NCBI GenBank assembly: GCA_023432075.1
Contig: JAEYVD010000895.1
Location: forward strand, 1 to 45,910
Source: Pseudomonadota bacterium
Lineage (GTDB): Bacteria > Pseudomonadota > Gammaproteobacteria > Burkholderiales > Burkholderiaceae_B
Reading direction: 5' to 3'
DNA length: 45,910 nt
The translations under genes were made by a program, and so were the position numbers. Positions within the stretch are counted from its first letter, which is position 1. The number at the start of each line of letters is the position of its first letter. Below are positions 26,023-33,175 of the stretch, in pieces. A model generated the notes under the pieces. It was not told the origin of the DNA, searched no databases, and saw nothing but the letters and a program-made list of their open reading frames with translations.

Positions 26023-26621
26023 CTACCTCGGTTCGGTTAGGACACGCCTGTTGTGTGCGTCCACCGCAATCACTTCAAGCAGGTTGTACAGGTCTTCGGC
26101 ACCCAGGACGGATTGCAGGTCGTGCAACAGGCCCGGGTGCCGGGAGATCACCACGCCAATGTTGCGAGGCACATTGGCGTAATGGATCAGGCGCGGGCCG
26201 CCACGGGGGACCTGGAGCCCGAAGTCGATGGGGTGGCGGCCATGAAAAAATCCAGGTGCATGCCCAGGATTTTCTTGCGCAGCGTAAGCAGGGTCGCCAC
26301 TTCCTCGATGTCGCTGGGAACGAGCCCCCGCGTCACGTCCGGGCTCGGCTGGATCTGCACGCAGTCCATCATCTTGTCGAGCAGGGGCTTCGCGCTATCG
26401 AAAGACAGCTTGGCGATCGCGTTCAACCCCATGGCGGCCACGCCCGCCAAACCCGCCTGCGCGATGTCGTCCGGAATCTCCACGCCGGCGTTCATCAGCG
26501 CGAACAACGCGCGCCCGCCCCACTCTTCGGCCTCGTAGGCCGAGAGCTCGGTCAGGATGAACACCTTGCCCTTGTCGCGCCCGTCGGCGCCGATGGTTAC
26601 GGCGATCTGCTTTCTCGCCAT
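26023..26621 (-). CDS. Tail assembly chaperone, long form made by -1 frameshift
   Basis: The short-form frame and the downstream frame (ending IAVDAHNRRVLTEPR before TAG at 26023) join if ribosomes slip back one base at 26244-26250. The fused product is about 199 residues. The second part contains IDFGLQVPRGGPRLIHYANV and HPGLLHDLQSVLGAEDLYNL, which resembles the frameshift-only domains of tail chaperones (lambda G-T arrangement). The second frame has no start codon with a ribosome-binding site of its own. Confidence 0.75.
26187..26621 (-). CDS. Tail assembly chaperone, short form
   Basis: A 144-residue protein starting MARKQIAVTIGADGRDKGKV, with a helical region FALMNAGVEIPDDIAQAGLA. It ends beyond the conserved LRKKILGMHLDFF stretch in a non-conserved tail. 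It occupies the position of lambda gpG between tube and tape measure genes and coats the tape measure during tail assembly. The gene starts two bases after the tube stop. Confidence 0.75.
   Translation of the reverse strand: MARKQIAVTIGADGRDKGKVFILTELSAYEAEEWGGRALFALMNAGVEIPDDIAQAGLAGVAAMGLNAIAKLSFDSAKPLLDKMMDCVQIQPSPDVTRGLVPSDIEEVATLLTLRKKILGMHLDFFMAATPSTSGSRSPVAARA
26244..26250 (-). other. Slippery heptamer for programmed -1 frameshifting
   Basis: On the minus strand the bases read TTTTTTC in register T TTT TTC, the canonical X XXY YYZ slippery site. It lies at the junction where the conserved part of the chaperone ends and the downstream conserved frame continues in -1. No stop separates the -1 frame from this site. 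Confidence 0.75.
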
Positions 26622-26622
26622 G

Positions 26623-27054
26623 TCACACCAACGCCGGGGTGACGTTCTGCCAGGTGATCTGGAACGTCATGGCCTGAAGGATGGCGCCGGCCGACGGTGC
26701 CGCCGGGGCGAGCGTCAGCACGCCACGGGTCAGCGTGTACTTCCGGTCAATCGACGGGATGCTGAGGGTGCCGTGGGCGTAGAAGACATCACGCGCCGTT
26801 TGGGTCGCCGCCATCCAGATCTCGAAAAAGCGCATGGACGGCGAGTCGGGCTGCAAGGTGATTTTCTGGTCGGTGGGCTTGGGCACGTAGCTGGCCGACA
26901 GCCGGCCGTCCACGCCCATGTTCACCTGCGCAAGCTCGTGCGCCGTGAAGGCGAAGGACGCGTCGGACGCGTAGCCCTCGATCTTCTGGGCAACGGGAAA
27001 TACCCCGCCCACGGAAAGCATCAGAACGGAATTGGCACTGGTCAAAGTCGCCAT
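26623..27054 (-). CDS. Tail tube protein (DUF3277-like)
   Basis: A 143-residue beta-rich protein with MATLTSANSVLMLSVGGVFP, ASYVPKPTDQKITLQPDSPS and RKYTLTRGVLTLAPAAPSAG. This is the usual order in the small structural proteins that follow a DUF3383 sheath gene. It forms the inner tube driven through the envelope when the sheath contracts. It lies 9 bases after the sheath gene. Confidence 0.8.
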   Translation of the reverse strand: MATLTSANSVLMLSVGGVFPVAQKIEGYASDASFAFTAHELAQVNMGVDGRLSASYVPKPTDQKITLQPDSPSMRFFEIWMAATQTARDVFYAHGTLSIPSIDRKYTLTRGVLTLAPAAPSAGAILQAMTFQITWQNVTPALV

Positions 27055-27063
27055 GTTGAATCC

Positions 27064-28542
27064 TTAGAGAATGGCCAGCGAGGCCAGGGTGATTTTCTGG
27101 ACGGAACCACCGTCCATGTACCAGAACGTCATGGGCGGCGTGCCGCGGGCTTCGCGCACCTGCGGCGTCGCATCCTTGATCTGCAGATACCAGCCGCGGG
27201 TCTGGAGCGTGTCCGAGATATCCACGCCGGCCATGCTGTTGACCTGGGCTTTTTGCTGGCTCGACAGCGCAACGCCCGCGCGGATGGCGCCGAAATTGAC
27301 CGCCGCATTGATGGGATCCAGGCAGGTCGCGTCGATCATCGTGTAGCCGTCGATGTTGTAGGGAACGGCGTTCACCTGGGTCAGCAACGACATCAGCGCC
27401 TGCTGGAACGCGGCATTCAGCCAGATCTGATTGACGTAGGTGTCGACCCACTTCCAGTTGCCGCTGACCTGGCCCGGATAGAGGAACCGGAAGCGGTCGT
27501 TGCTGGTGGCGTAGTCGCCGTAGAAGTTGTAGCCGTTGTCGATCAACGTCTGCGCCGTCGTGGCGTCGGTCACGGAATAGGCCAGGCCGGCCTGGCCCTT
27601 GAACGCCAGGGTGGCCCGGCCGTTCGTGCGCGCGAAGTCCAGCGAGGCGATGGCGCCCAACACGAACGCCGCGTGGTGCGGGTCCTGGTAGACCGGAACG
27701 GAGCCCGAGTATTCGTTGGCGCTCACGATGGCGGCCCAGTTGGACGTATTGCCCTGCTGCGACGCAGTGACGTCCGTATCCCAGCCGACGTAGGCGTAGC
27801 GGTCGCCCTGGGCGCTCGTCCACGCCGAGAACGCCACCTTGCCGTCCGTGTCGGGTTCGAAGGCCGTCATGAATGCCGCCCAGTTCTGGACCAGGTCGGT
27901 GATCTGGCCCATGTTCACGGCCGGCACGCCGGCTGCCGCGCCTTGCGACAGCACGGCTCCGGTTGCCTGCGTCAGCTTCAGGCCCGCCGCGATCGTGCCG
28001 CTGCCGTGGGAAATCGCGCTTGCGGCGCCCTCGGTGCCCGAGGTGATCAAGAACGCGGCGCGCTGCGCGTCATAGGCGCAGGTCGCGTCCAGGGACGTGA
28101 ACGCCGCTTGGATGATCGCCGCGGCATTCGAGAAGCTCGTTGCCGTCGACAGGTCGATGCTGCCGGAGGTCTTGGCCACACCATCAACGGTCACCGTCAG
28201 GACGCCTGACAGCGACTGCAGCTCGGCAAGCGTCGCCGTGGCCATGGAACCGCCCCGCAGGTAGGCGGAAACCGCCGCTGCCGGGTACTGGGCGAACAGC
28301 AGGTTGCCCGGCTTGCGGGTCGAGTTGTCGAACCCATTGAAGTAGACGTCGGCCAAGCTGGCCTCGGTCGAGGTCGGACCGAAAAAGCGCTGTACATCGC
28401 GCGCGGTCGCGAAACTCTGGATGGCGCCGATGGGGACGGCCGTATCGTGGGTCAGGATCAGGCCGTTGAGGTCGAGCGCCGATCCGCCTGCTGCGATCAC
28501 GCCCGGGACGACCTGGACGATTTCACTGGCGGGAATGGACAT
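27064..28542 (-). CDS. Contractile tail sheath protein (DUF3383)
   Basis: A 492-residue protein with MSIPASEIVQVVPGVIAAGG, FFGPTSTEASLADVYFNGF, a central insertion domain, and the C-terminal part WVDTYVNQIWLNAAFQQALM and GWYLQIKDATPQVREARGTP. These are hallmarks of DUF3383, the sheath family of AP22- and Aaphi23-like myophages. Length and ends look complete. Its presence makes the tail contractile rather than flexible. Confidence 0.85.
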   Translation of the reverse strand: MSIPASEIVQVVPGVIAAGGSALDLNGLILTHDTAVPIGAIQSFATARDVQRFFGPTSTEASLADVYFNGFDNSTRKPGNLLFAQYPAAAVSAYLRGGSMATATLAELQSLSGVLTVTVDGVAKTSGSIDLSTATSFSNAAAIIQAAFTSLDATCAYDAQRAAFLITSGTEGAASAISHGSGTIAAGLKLTQATGAVLSQGAAAGVPAVNMGQITDLVQNWAAFMTAFEPDTDGKVAFSAWTSAQGDRYAYVGWDTDVTASQQGNTSNWAAIVSANEYSGSVPVYQDPHHAAFVLGAIASLDFARTNGRATLAFKGQAGLAYSVTDATTAQTLIDNGYNFYGDYATSNDRFRFLYPGQVSGNWKWVDTYVNQIWLNAAFQQALMSLLTQVNAVPYNIDGYTMIDATCLDPINAAVNFGAIRAGVALSSQQKAQVNSMAGVDISDTLQTRGWYLQIKDATPQVREARGTPPMTFWYMDGGSVQKITLASLAIL

Positions 28543-28546
28543 AGCA

Positions 28547-29080
28547 TTAAGCTCCCGTAGGATAAGTGGTGTCGACTTCGATAAGGCCGACGTGGAGTTG
28601 GTCCGCGAACTGCTGCGGCACGGTGATAAAGGGGTTGAACTGCAGGAAGGCGTCGAAAGACCACCGTTCGAAGAACGGCTCTTCGGCGCTTGAAATGGGC
28701 AAGTGCGTCATCGCGCTCGCGGACAAGGGCTGGGCCCGGCCCAGCGTTCCAAGAAACTCGCAGCCGACGGCGCTGCACAGGACAATGGACAGCGCCAGCG
28801 CCCTATCGTGGGCCCGCGCGCCATAGCTATCCACGCGAGCGGACCACTGCGTGGCCTGGGTGATGGACAGCGTCCCCGTGGCGGTGGCCGGATCGGCGTA
28901 GACCGCGGTCGGCAACGAGAGTCCCTGCGCCGTGAGCGGTGTAATGACAACGCATTCACGCATCGGGCTGGGAACCTGACCGGGCAGGCCGCGAACGACG
29001 TCGCAGTCCACCAGTGTCTTGAAGAACGTGATCAGGTCGTCGACCAGCTCAGTCTCGGTAATGCTTATCTGAACGCTCAT
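28547..29080 (-). CDS. Tail terminator / neck protein
   Basis: A 177-residue protein with ITETELVDDLITFFKTLVDC, CVVITPLTAQGLSLPTAVYA and QQFADQLHVGLIEVDTTYP. It fits the gp12-like neck terminator family that caps the tail tube and normally meets the head. It is the first gene of the tail operon; where head-completion genes should precede it there are only hairpins. The start MSVQISIT at 29080 is chosen because the domain begins there; its ribosome-binding site is weak. Confidence 0.75.
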   Translation of the reverse strand: MSVQISITETELVDDLITFFKTLVDCDVVRGLPGQVPSPMRECVVITPLTAQGLSLPTAVYADPATATGTLSITQATQWSARVDSYGARAHDRALALSIVLCSAVGCEFLGTLGRAQPLSASAMTHLPISSAEEPFFERWSFDAFLQFNPFITVPQQFADQLHVGLIEVDTTYPTGA

Positions 29081-29135
29081 GCAAGAGATCCGAACCAAAG
29101 AGGAACACGCGCGATGGCCGCGCCGAAAACCAGAA

Positions 29136-29156
29136 GGCCCCGGCTTCGCCGGAGCC
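29136..29156 (-). terminator. Hairpin just before the tail operon
   Basis: An inverted repeat GGCTCCGGC-GAA-GCCGGGGCC on the minus strand is followed by TTCTGGTTTTC. It lies 56 bases upstream of the first tail gene and is the third hairpin in a row. Confidence 0.6.
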
Positions 29157-29167
29157 ATAAATGCAAA

Positions 29168-29190
29168 AAGCCCCGGCGGGGCCGGGGCTT
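29168..29190 (-). terminator. Strong terminator hairpin T1 in the regulator-tail gap
   Basis: On the minus strand the stem AAGCCCCGGC / GCCGGGGCTT with a CCC loop runs into TTTGCATTT. It is a textbook intrinsic terminator, between the late-regulator genes and the tail operon. Confidence 0.85.
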
Positions 29191-29256
29191 CAATTCGTCA
29201 GGGCGCAATGTCCCGGAGCTATTGTGATCGATTGCGTGACCGGAGGGGCGGGGTCT

Positions 29257-29274
29257 TGTGACGGTAGCGTCACA
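29257..29274. promoter_or_regulatory. TGTGACG palindrome, copy 1
   Basis: The 18-base site TGTGACG-GTAG-CGTCACA is a perfect 7+7 inverted repeat in the non-coding gap between the two terminators T1 and T2. It is likely an operator or activator site for a dimeric regulator. Confidence 0.55.
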
Positions 29275-29330
29275 CGCTGTCTGCCTTGCGCGGACACCTC
29301 GACAAACCTGGGCGCACGCCGGAAAAGAAA

Positions 29331-29354
29331 AAGCCCCGGCGTGTGCCGAGGCTT
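29331..29354 (-). terminator. Terminator hairpin T2 after the late-regulator gene
   Basis: On the minus strand the stem AAGCCTCGGC / GCCGGGGCTT (loop ACAC) is followed by TTTCTTTTCC. It lies about 50 bases after the stop of the regulator gene that ends at 29405. Confidence 0.8.
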
Positions 29355-29404
29355 CATTTCCTTGGGACGCAATGCCCCGGACCCATTGTGACCGAATGCG
29401 TGAC

Positions 29405-29665
29405 CTACGGGAGGGGCTCTTGTGACGCTACCGTCACACGCCATGCATAGGTGCGTCCGTGCCCGCCTTGCTGCGGTTCCTGGATCAGCACGCTGCCCGT
29501 GTCTTTCAGCGCATCCATGGCGCGCTGGATGCCGCGTTGCAGACGGGTCTTTTCCGCGATCGACAAGTCGCGGCCGTGCGATACGTGGCGGACCAGCTCC
29601 ATCAGGCGGAACGACCGGCCGGGATAGCACGCCATCAAATCCATGACCTCGTGCGCGTACTTCAT
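29405..29665 (-). CDS. Small winged-helix-like protein, possible late regulator (Q2)
   Basis: An 86-residue protein starting MKYAHEVMDLMACYPGRSFR, then LMELVRHVSHG, RLQRGIQRAMDALKDTGSVL and a GRTYAWRVTV beta-hairpin. The helix-helix-wing pattern suggests a winged helix. The name Q2 is mine. A strong AGGAGG site precedes the ATG, which overlaps the upstream gene by 4 bases. Related copies at 39167-39460 (intact) and near 36170-36290 (broken) again sit next to a Q1 copy. It is the last gene before the terminator array, so a role in turning on the tail genes is inferred. Confidence 0.6.
   Translation of the reverse strand: MKYAHEVMDLMACYPGRSFRLMELVRHVSHGRDLSIAEKTRLQRGIQRAMDALKDTGSVLIQEPQQGGHGRTYAWRVTVASQEPLP
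29421..29438. promoter_or_regulatory. TGTGACG palindrome, copy 2 (inside regulator gene)
   Basis: The site TGTGACG-CTAC-CGTCACA is the exact reverse complement of copy 1, including the spacer, and lies 164 bases from it. It is inside the last codons of the small regulator gene, suggesting possible autoregulation or control of the downstream tail operon. Confidence 0.5.
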
Positions 29666-30018
29666 GCCAACCTCCTTTCGACCAGGCTGCGAAACAGGCC
29701 CAGGTACAGCTTGTATTCGATTTCGGTGAGCGCCACGCCGGTGGTGTCGGCGATCCAGTCGAGCGCCTTGGCAATGCGCTCGCGGTTGTTCAGCTCGCCG
29801 AACATCACGTTCTTCTGCGGATACTCGGCGATGATGATCATCCGCTCGTGCCAAGGCAGCGCGGCGTGCATGTCTTGCACGACTTGCGCATGATGAAGAT
29901 TGATGGGCCGGTAGTGTTCCTCTTCGGAGAGATAGACCGCCATGTTGCCCACGGTTTCGCCGGACCAAGTCCATCGCGCCCAGTTCCACATCAGATCGTC
30001 GCCCGTCAATTTAGTCAT
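29662..30018 (-). CDS. Antitermination Q-like late regulator (Q1, copy 1)
   Basis: A 118-residue protein with LMWNWARWTWSG near the start, ALPWHERMIIIAEYPQKN in the middle and a helix-turn-helix-like end TGVALTEIEYKLYLGLFRSL. The W-ARW start, the short L-P-x-x-R...Y motif and the terminal HTH resemble phage antitermination Q type 1 proteins (PF06530) and sigma-70 region 4-like regulators. Its position before a terminator array and the late genes agrees with a Q role. The ATG overlaps the upstream stop by a few bases. Two partial paralogues lie at about 36.2-36.6 and 39.5-39.7 kb. Confidence 0.6.
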   Translation of the reverse strand: MTKLTGDDLMWNWARWTWSGETVGNMAVYLSEEEHYRPINLHHAQVVQDMHAALPWHERMIIIAEYPQKNVMFGELNNRERIAKALDWIADTTGVALTEIEYKLYLGLFRSLVERRLA

Positions 30019-30754
30019 CAGCCACCTCGCGTTGTTTGCATTCTTTCCCATAAGGCCTGCCCTGAAGGTCATAGGTCACCTCCGCGCTTTCGCTCTTGGC
30101 GCGCCTGAGCATGTCGGCAATGCCGCGGCTCGGGTGATCGCCGCGCGCGATGCGCGCTTCCCATTTTTCGATCCAGCTTCGGTGCGGACGTCCGCGCTGC
30201 CGCAGCACGTTGTCCGCGCCCATCTTCCTGAGCGCCGCCTCTGCTTCCTCGCGCGTTGCCAAGGTGCGACCAGGCGCCGGCAGCACCAGGCGCGGCGGCG
30301 GAATGTCCGGCCAGGCGCCCTTTGCAAGCTCTTCGTTCAAGGTTTTCTCCCAGCGCGTCTTGATCGCGCCATAGGTGCAGCCGAGCAGATCCACCGTGCT
30401 GACGCCCACCGCAGTCCAGTACACGGCCGGATGCGACCACACGCCCGTCTCGCCGCGCTTGCGGGCGGTCATGCCGCGAACTGCCTCGTGAAACGCCACT
30501 TCCGGCACAGTCCATGGGCAACAGAGCTTGATGAACTGCGGCAGGGTCGGCGGCCATTCCTGGGTCAGGCAGGCGACTAGACCACGGCGCACCTGCGCCT
30601 CATTAAGGCCCTCCAGCTTCTGACTCCAGGAGTCCTTCAGCTCGCGCGCCGACAGTCCCTGCCACTGCTGCGCGAACTTCGCGCCATACATGAGCCACAT
30701 CTCGCTCACGACCAACGCGCCCAGGGACGTGGGTTGGATGTCAGCAGGTTGCAT
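30011..30754 (-). CDS. Phage replication-region protein, function unknown
   Basis: A 247-residue soluble protein with MYGAKFAQQWQGLSARELKD, CLTQEWPPTLPQFIKLCCPW, a middle part TVDLLGCTYGAIKTRWEKTL and a C-terminal LQGRPYGKECKQREVADD. The layout resembles replication protein P/DnaC-loader-like or DnaT-like phage proteins that follow DUF1376 proteins, but I cannot assign a family. The start at 30754 has a GGGA site and overlaps the DUF1376 gene by 14 bases. Its C-terminal tail resembles that of the small Cys-rich protein at 36632-36835. Confidence 0.55.
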   Translation of the reverse strand: MQPADIQPTSLGALVVSEMWLMYGAKFAQQWQGLSARELKDSWSQKLEGLNEAQVRRGLVACLTQEWPPTLPQFIKLCCPWTVPEVAFHEAVRGMTARKRGETGVWSHPAVYWTAVGVSTVDLLGCTYGAIKTRWEKTLNEELAKGAWPDIPPPRLVLPAPGRTLATREEAEAALRKMGADNVLRQRGRPHRSWIEKWEARIARGDHPSRGIADMLRRAKSESAEVTYDLQGRPYGKECKQREVADD

Positions 30755-31574
30755 CGATCGTTCCCATGAATTTCTCGCGCGGACGGCTATCGGCCGCCAG
30801 CGCATCCCGCAGTTCATCGGTCCAGTCCGACAGGCGTTTAGCCGGGCTTGATGACGGGGCGGCCCGAGCCGCGGCGCGCGGCGGATAGAGACCCTGATAG
30901 CCGCCAGCGATGCTGTTCGCAATCACGGCGCCGGGCGCATGACCTTCCGCCCGGTAAGCCGCGAGCTGCTGCAACTGGCGCTTTGCCCCCTCTTGCGTCA
31001 CCGGCTTTCGGCGGATCTTGCGGTCAGCGACCCAGCTGGCCCAGTCGTCACGCTCGAGCCAATCCGGAAGTTCGATCGTCGACGCATCGAATCCCGCGCC
31101 GCCACGGGGGGCCGGGGGATTCATCCTTGTTTCCTGGTTCCTGGTTACTGGTTCTTGGTTGGCTTGCGATCCGGTTGCCGCTGCGGCGGCGTCCGGTTTT
31201 TCATCGGAACCCATGACAAACCCGGCAGGTTTCCCGGCCGCCATCTCACTCTTCTTTGGCCGCCCTCCCCGTTTGCCGTTCGCCTTGGCGGTTTCGGCCT
31301 TGACGTGATACGCGGCAATTTCGACGTCAGCCCGCTTGTTGTGCCAATAGCCGTCCCGCAGGTCGAAGAATTCGCCCAACACCAACGAAGTCGCCTCCTT
31401 TTCCTCGTCGGTCCGCGCGCCTACCCAACGGAATACCTGTTGCAAGTTGTCTAAGATTGGCTGCTCTTCGGCGTAGTAACGCCGCAAGAGCCGGCTATAA
31501 ATGGCGTCTTCGAGCAGGCTCAAGTGCATGGTGGCCTGGGCGTAGTCGCCGATGTTGTGGCTGTAGTAATTCAT
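30741..31574 (-). CDS. DUF1376-type phage replication protein
   Basis: A 277-residue protein beginning MNYYSHNIGDYAQATMHLSL, with LEDAIYSRLLRRYYAEEQPI, which is the DUF1376 domain (residues 1-95), a winged-helix domain common in phage replisome organisers. A charged linker follows (KANGKRGGRPKKSE), then a C-terminal domain with LPDWLERDDWASWVADRKIR and REKFMGTIDATC. It probably starts replication of the element. A TGGAG site precedes the ATG. It is the second gene of the early leftward operon after the Cro-like gene. Confidence 0.75.
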   Translation of the reverse strand: MNYYSHNIGDYAQATMHLSLLEDAIYSRLLRRYYAEEQPILDNLQQVFRWVGARTDEEKEATSLVLGEFFDLRDGYWHNKRADVEIAAYHVKAETAKANGKRGGRPKKSEMAAGKPAGFVMGSDEKPDAAAAATGSQANQEPVTRNQETRMNPPAPRGGAGFDASTIELPDWLERDDWASWVADRKIRRKPVTQEGAKRQLQQLAAYRAEGHAPGAVIANSIAGGYQGLYPPRAAARAAPSSSPAKRLSDWTDELRDALAADSRPREKFMGTIDATC

Positions 31575-31599
31575 GCGTGCTCCAGCATCCCGGCAGATT

Positions 31600-31836
31600 T
31601 CAGAGCCCCGTCCTCGGGGCTCGGGGCGGCGATTCCGCGTTCACCCTGTGCCGGCGGGCGTCCCACGCCTCAAAAACCGTGGGCCTGGCCAGACGCAGGA
31701 ACTCTCTCCACGCCTTCGGCATGCCATTCCCACGCCACTGCGACACCGCGCCGGCCGTCACACCGCAGAGCGCTGCCACCCTGCCGGTGCCGCCCAGCGC
31801 ATCGATAAGAGAAGAATCGTCGTTTTGTGTTTTCAT
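31600..31836 (-). CDS. Cro/YdaS-like repressor
   Basis: A 78-residue DNA-binding protein with LIDALGGTGRVAALCGVTAG and AVSQWRGNGMPKAW, the helix-turn-helix pattern of YdaS/Cro-type proteins. It is divergent from the S24 repressor across a 70-base operator region, the classic immunity layout. It would shut off repressor synthesis and commit the element to induction. Confidence 0.72.
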   Translation of the reverse strand: MKTQNDDSSLIDALGGTGRVAALCGVTAGAVSQWRGNGMPKAWREFLRLARPTVFEAWDARRHRVNAESPPRAPRTGL

Positions 31837-31842
31837 GGATAA

Positions 31843-31909
31843 ATCTTAGAATGCTAAGATACCAAAAAGCAAGCCATCTAAGATGGTTTTTGTTTAGCAT
31901 CCTAAGATG
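31843..31909. promoter_or_regulatory. Immunity operator region with three related palindromes
   Basis: Between the divergent Cro-like and repressor genes are ATCTTAG-AATG-CTAAGAT (31843-31860, perfect), CCATCT-A-AGATGG (31874-31886, perfect) and TTTAG-CATC-CTAAGATG (31893-31909, near-perfect core). All share TAAGAT-type half-sites. The third covers the repressor start codon, so repressor binding would block its own translation start or promoter. No clear ribosome-binding site precedes the repressor ATG. Confidence 0.75.
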
Positions 31910-32992
31910 TCCTTCCAAAAACGAATCACGCAGGCCTTCAACGAAGAGGCGTCGCGCCGCGCTGACGCGGCCGAGCCTCGCCTTACCAAGACAGACCTGT
32001 GGAAAGCCGCAGGCGCTTCATCGGGCGCCGCAACGCATTGGTTCAACGGGTCCAACGGCATGGACATGGCGACCTGCATCAAGGTCGCCCCGCTGCTGCA
32101 TGTCAACGCGCAGTGGCTGTACGACGGCAGCGGTCCAAAACGGCCGGAAAACAATGACCTGGGCGCGGTCCCCGCGCCAGCCCCCTGGCCCTTCCCCAGC
32201 ATCCCCGAAGACCAGGTACGCGCCCTGTCTCCAGAACAGTTGAACAAGCTGCAAGGCGCGCTCGCGCTGGCGATCGCACAGTTGAAGCTTGGGATCGACG
32301 TCGCCTACGTCTCGGCGGCGCCGCAGGCACCGATGGTCCTGCGCAGCGACTCGCTGGTGGATACCTATATGGCGCGGGACGAATTTCCCATGCGCATCGA
32401 GGGCATGCCCCCGGCCCCTTGGGAAGGCGGAAAAACCACGTACCAGGCCGAACGCGAACACGGCGTCCGGCTCAGCACGGAAACTGGCGTATTCGCCAAC
32501 GTGGGCGCAGGCGAACCGCCGGCGGCCAACGACAAGTTCGAAAAAGTGCCCGAGCTGGCGGATGTGCGCCTGGCGGCCGGCGAACCCATCGAGAACCACA
32601 CCGAGGAGCAGACTGGCATGATCCAGTTCCGCAAATCGTTCTTGAAGTCGGTGGGTGCGGGCAACGGAAAGGCCCGCGTCGTGTACGCCAAGGGCGACAG
32701 CATGGAACCCGTCATCCGCGACGGCGCAGCGCTTCTCGTGGTTCCCAACGAAAGCCTGACCCTGCAGGACATCGCCGCCGGCGGCGTCTACGCCATCAAT
32801 TACGACGGCAAAATGATCGTGAAGACCGTGGCAAGAGAGCGGCTGACCGGACGTTGGGTGGCCCGTTCGTTTAATCCGGCCTACGCGGATATCTCACTGG
32901 AAAACGGGCACCCGATGCGCGTGCTGGGCCAGGTCGTATGGGCGGGTTGCCGATTGCCCGACGATGAAGCGGGACAGTGGGTGAAGTGCTAG
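31907..32992 (+). CDS. CI-type repressor with S24 autocleavage domain
   Basis: A 361-residue protein. The N-terminal part (about 1-75) has SFQKRITQAF, LTKTDLWKAAGASSGAATHW and VNAQWLYDG, a lambda-type helix-turn-helix. The C-terminal S24/LexA-like domain has the Ser nucleophile in GDSMEPVI (near 265) and the general base Lys in MIVKTVARE (near 306). RecA-stimulated self-cleavage would make the cluster SOS-inducible. The linker of about 120 residues is long for the family. A shifted remnant of the end of a related gene lies at 34449-34512. Confidence 0.88.
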   Translation: MSFQKRITQAFNEEASRRADAAEPRLTKTDLWKAAGASSGAATHWFNGSNGMDMATCIKVAPLLHVNAQWLYDGSGPKRPENNDLGAVPAPAPWPFPSIPEDQVRALSPEQLNKLQGALALAIAQLKLGIDVAYVSAAPQAPMVLRSDSLVDTYMARDEFPMRIEGMPPAPWEGGKTTYQAEREHGVRLSTETGVFANVGAGEPPAANDKFEKVPELADVRLAAGEPIENHTEEQTGMIQFRKSFLKSVGAGNGKARVVYAKGDSMEPVIRDGAALLVVPNESLTLQDIAAGGVYAINYDGKMIVKTVARERLTGRWVARSFNPAYADISLENGHPMRVLGQVVWAGCRLPDDEAGQWVKC

Positions 32993-33175
32993 CGGCGCGG
33001 AAGACGGACTTGGGCCCGGACGGGATCGACGTTGACTCGCCAAGGCGAGCGCCGGCGCCAATAGTCGCGTTTTATGATCGGTGGCACTTGGTCAAAATGA
33101 ACGACAGCGCTTGGCGCATGCCGTCTGCCACCAGATTCATGCCGCAATTTTGCGAACCGAAGAACAAAAAGCTGC

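Larger units (their letters stand above)
29168..29494. repeat. Tandem imperfect direct repeat, about 164-bp period
   Basis: Two adjacent copies each contain, in plus-strand order, a terminator hairpin, a conserved GCAATG(T/C)CCCGGA...ATTGTGA segment and a TGTGACG palindrome. Hairpins are at 29168 and 29331, palindromes at 29257 and 29421. The rightmost copy includes the 3' end of the small regulator gene. The sequence between elements has diverged, so the duplication is not recent. A related segment lies at 39132-39200. Confidence 0.75.
17636..32992 (-). mobile_element. Headless contractile-tail cluster (tailocin candidate) with phage immunity and lysis genes
   Basis: Reading the minus strand from right to left: Cro-like gene, replication-type genes, two late-regulator-like genes, tail terminator, sheath, tube, tail chaperone with frameshift, tape measure, hub and baseplate genes, fibre, holin, endolysin, spanins. 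A plus-strand S24 repressor closes the right side. Every tail and lysis frame is open and most neighbours overlap by a few bases. Terminase, portal, protease, capsid and head-completion genes are all absent. Contractile tails without heads, released by lysis, are R-type tailocins. A prophage with a head deletion is the alternative. No integrase belongs clearly to this unit. Confidence 0.75.

Noticed and set aside
29160..29440. CRISPR array
   Set aside because: Only two diverged repeat units of about 164 bp exist, with hairpins that act as terminators; unit size and number do not fit CRISPR, and no cas gene is present.
29190..29774. 194-codon minus-strand frame over Q2 and terminators
   Set aside because: It runs through two terminator hairpins and overlaps Q2 in another frame; its product is Arg/Pro-rich without a start signal.
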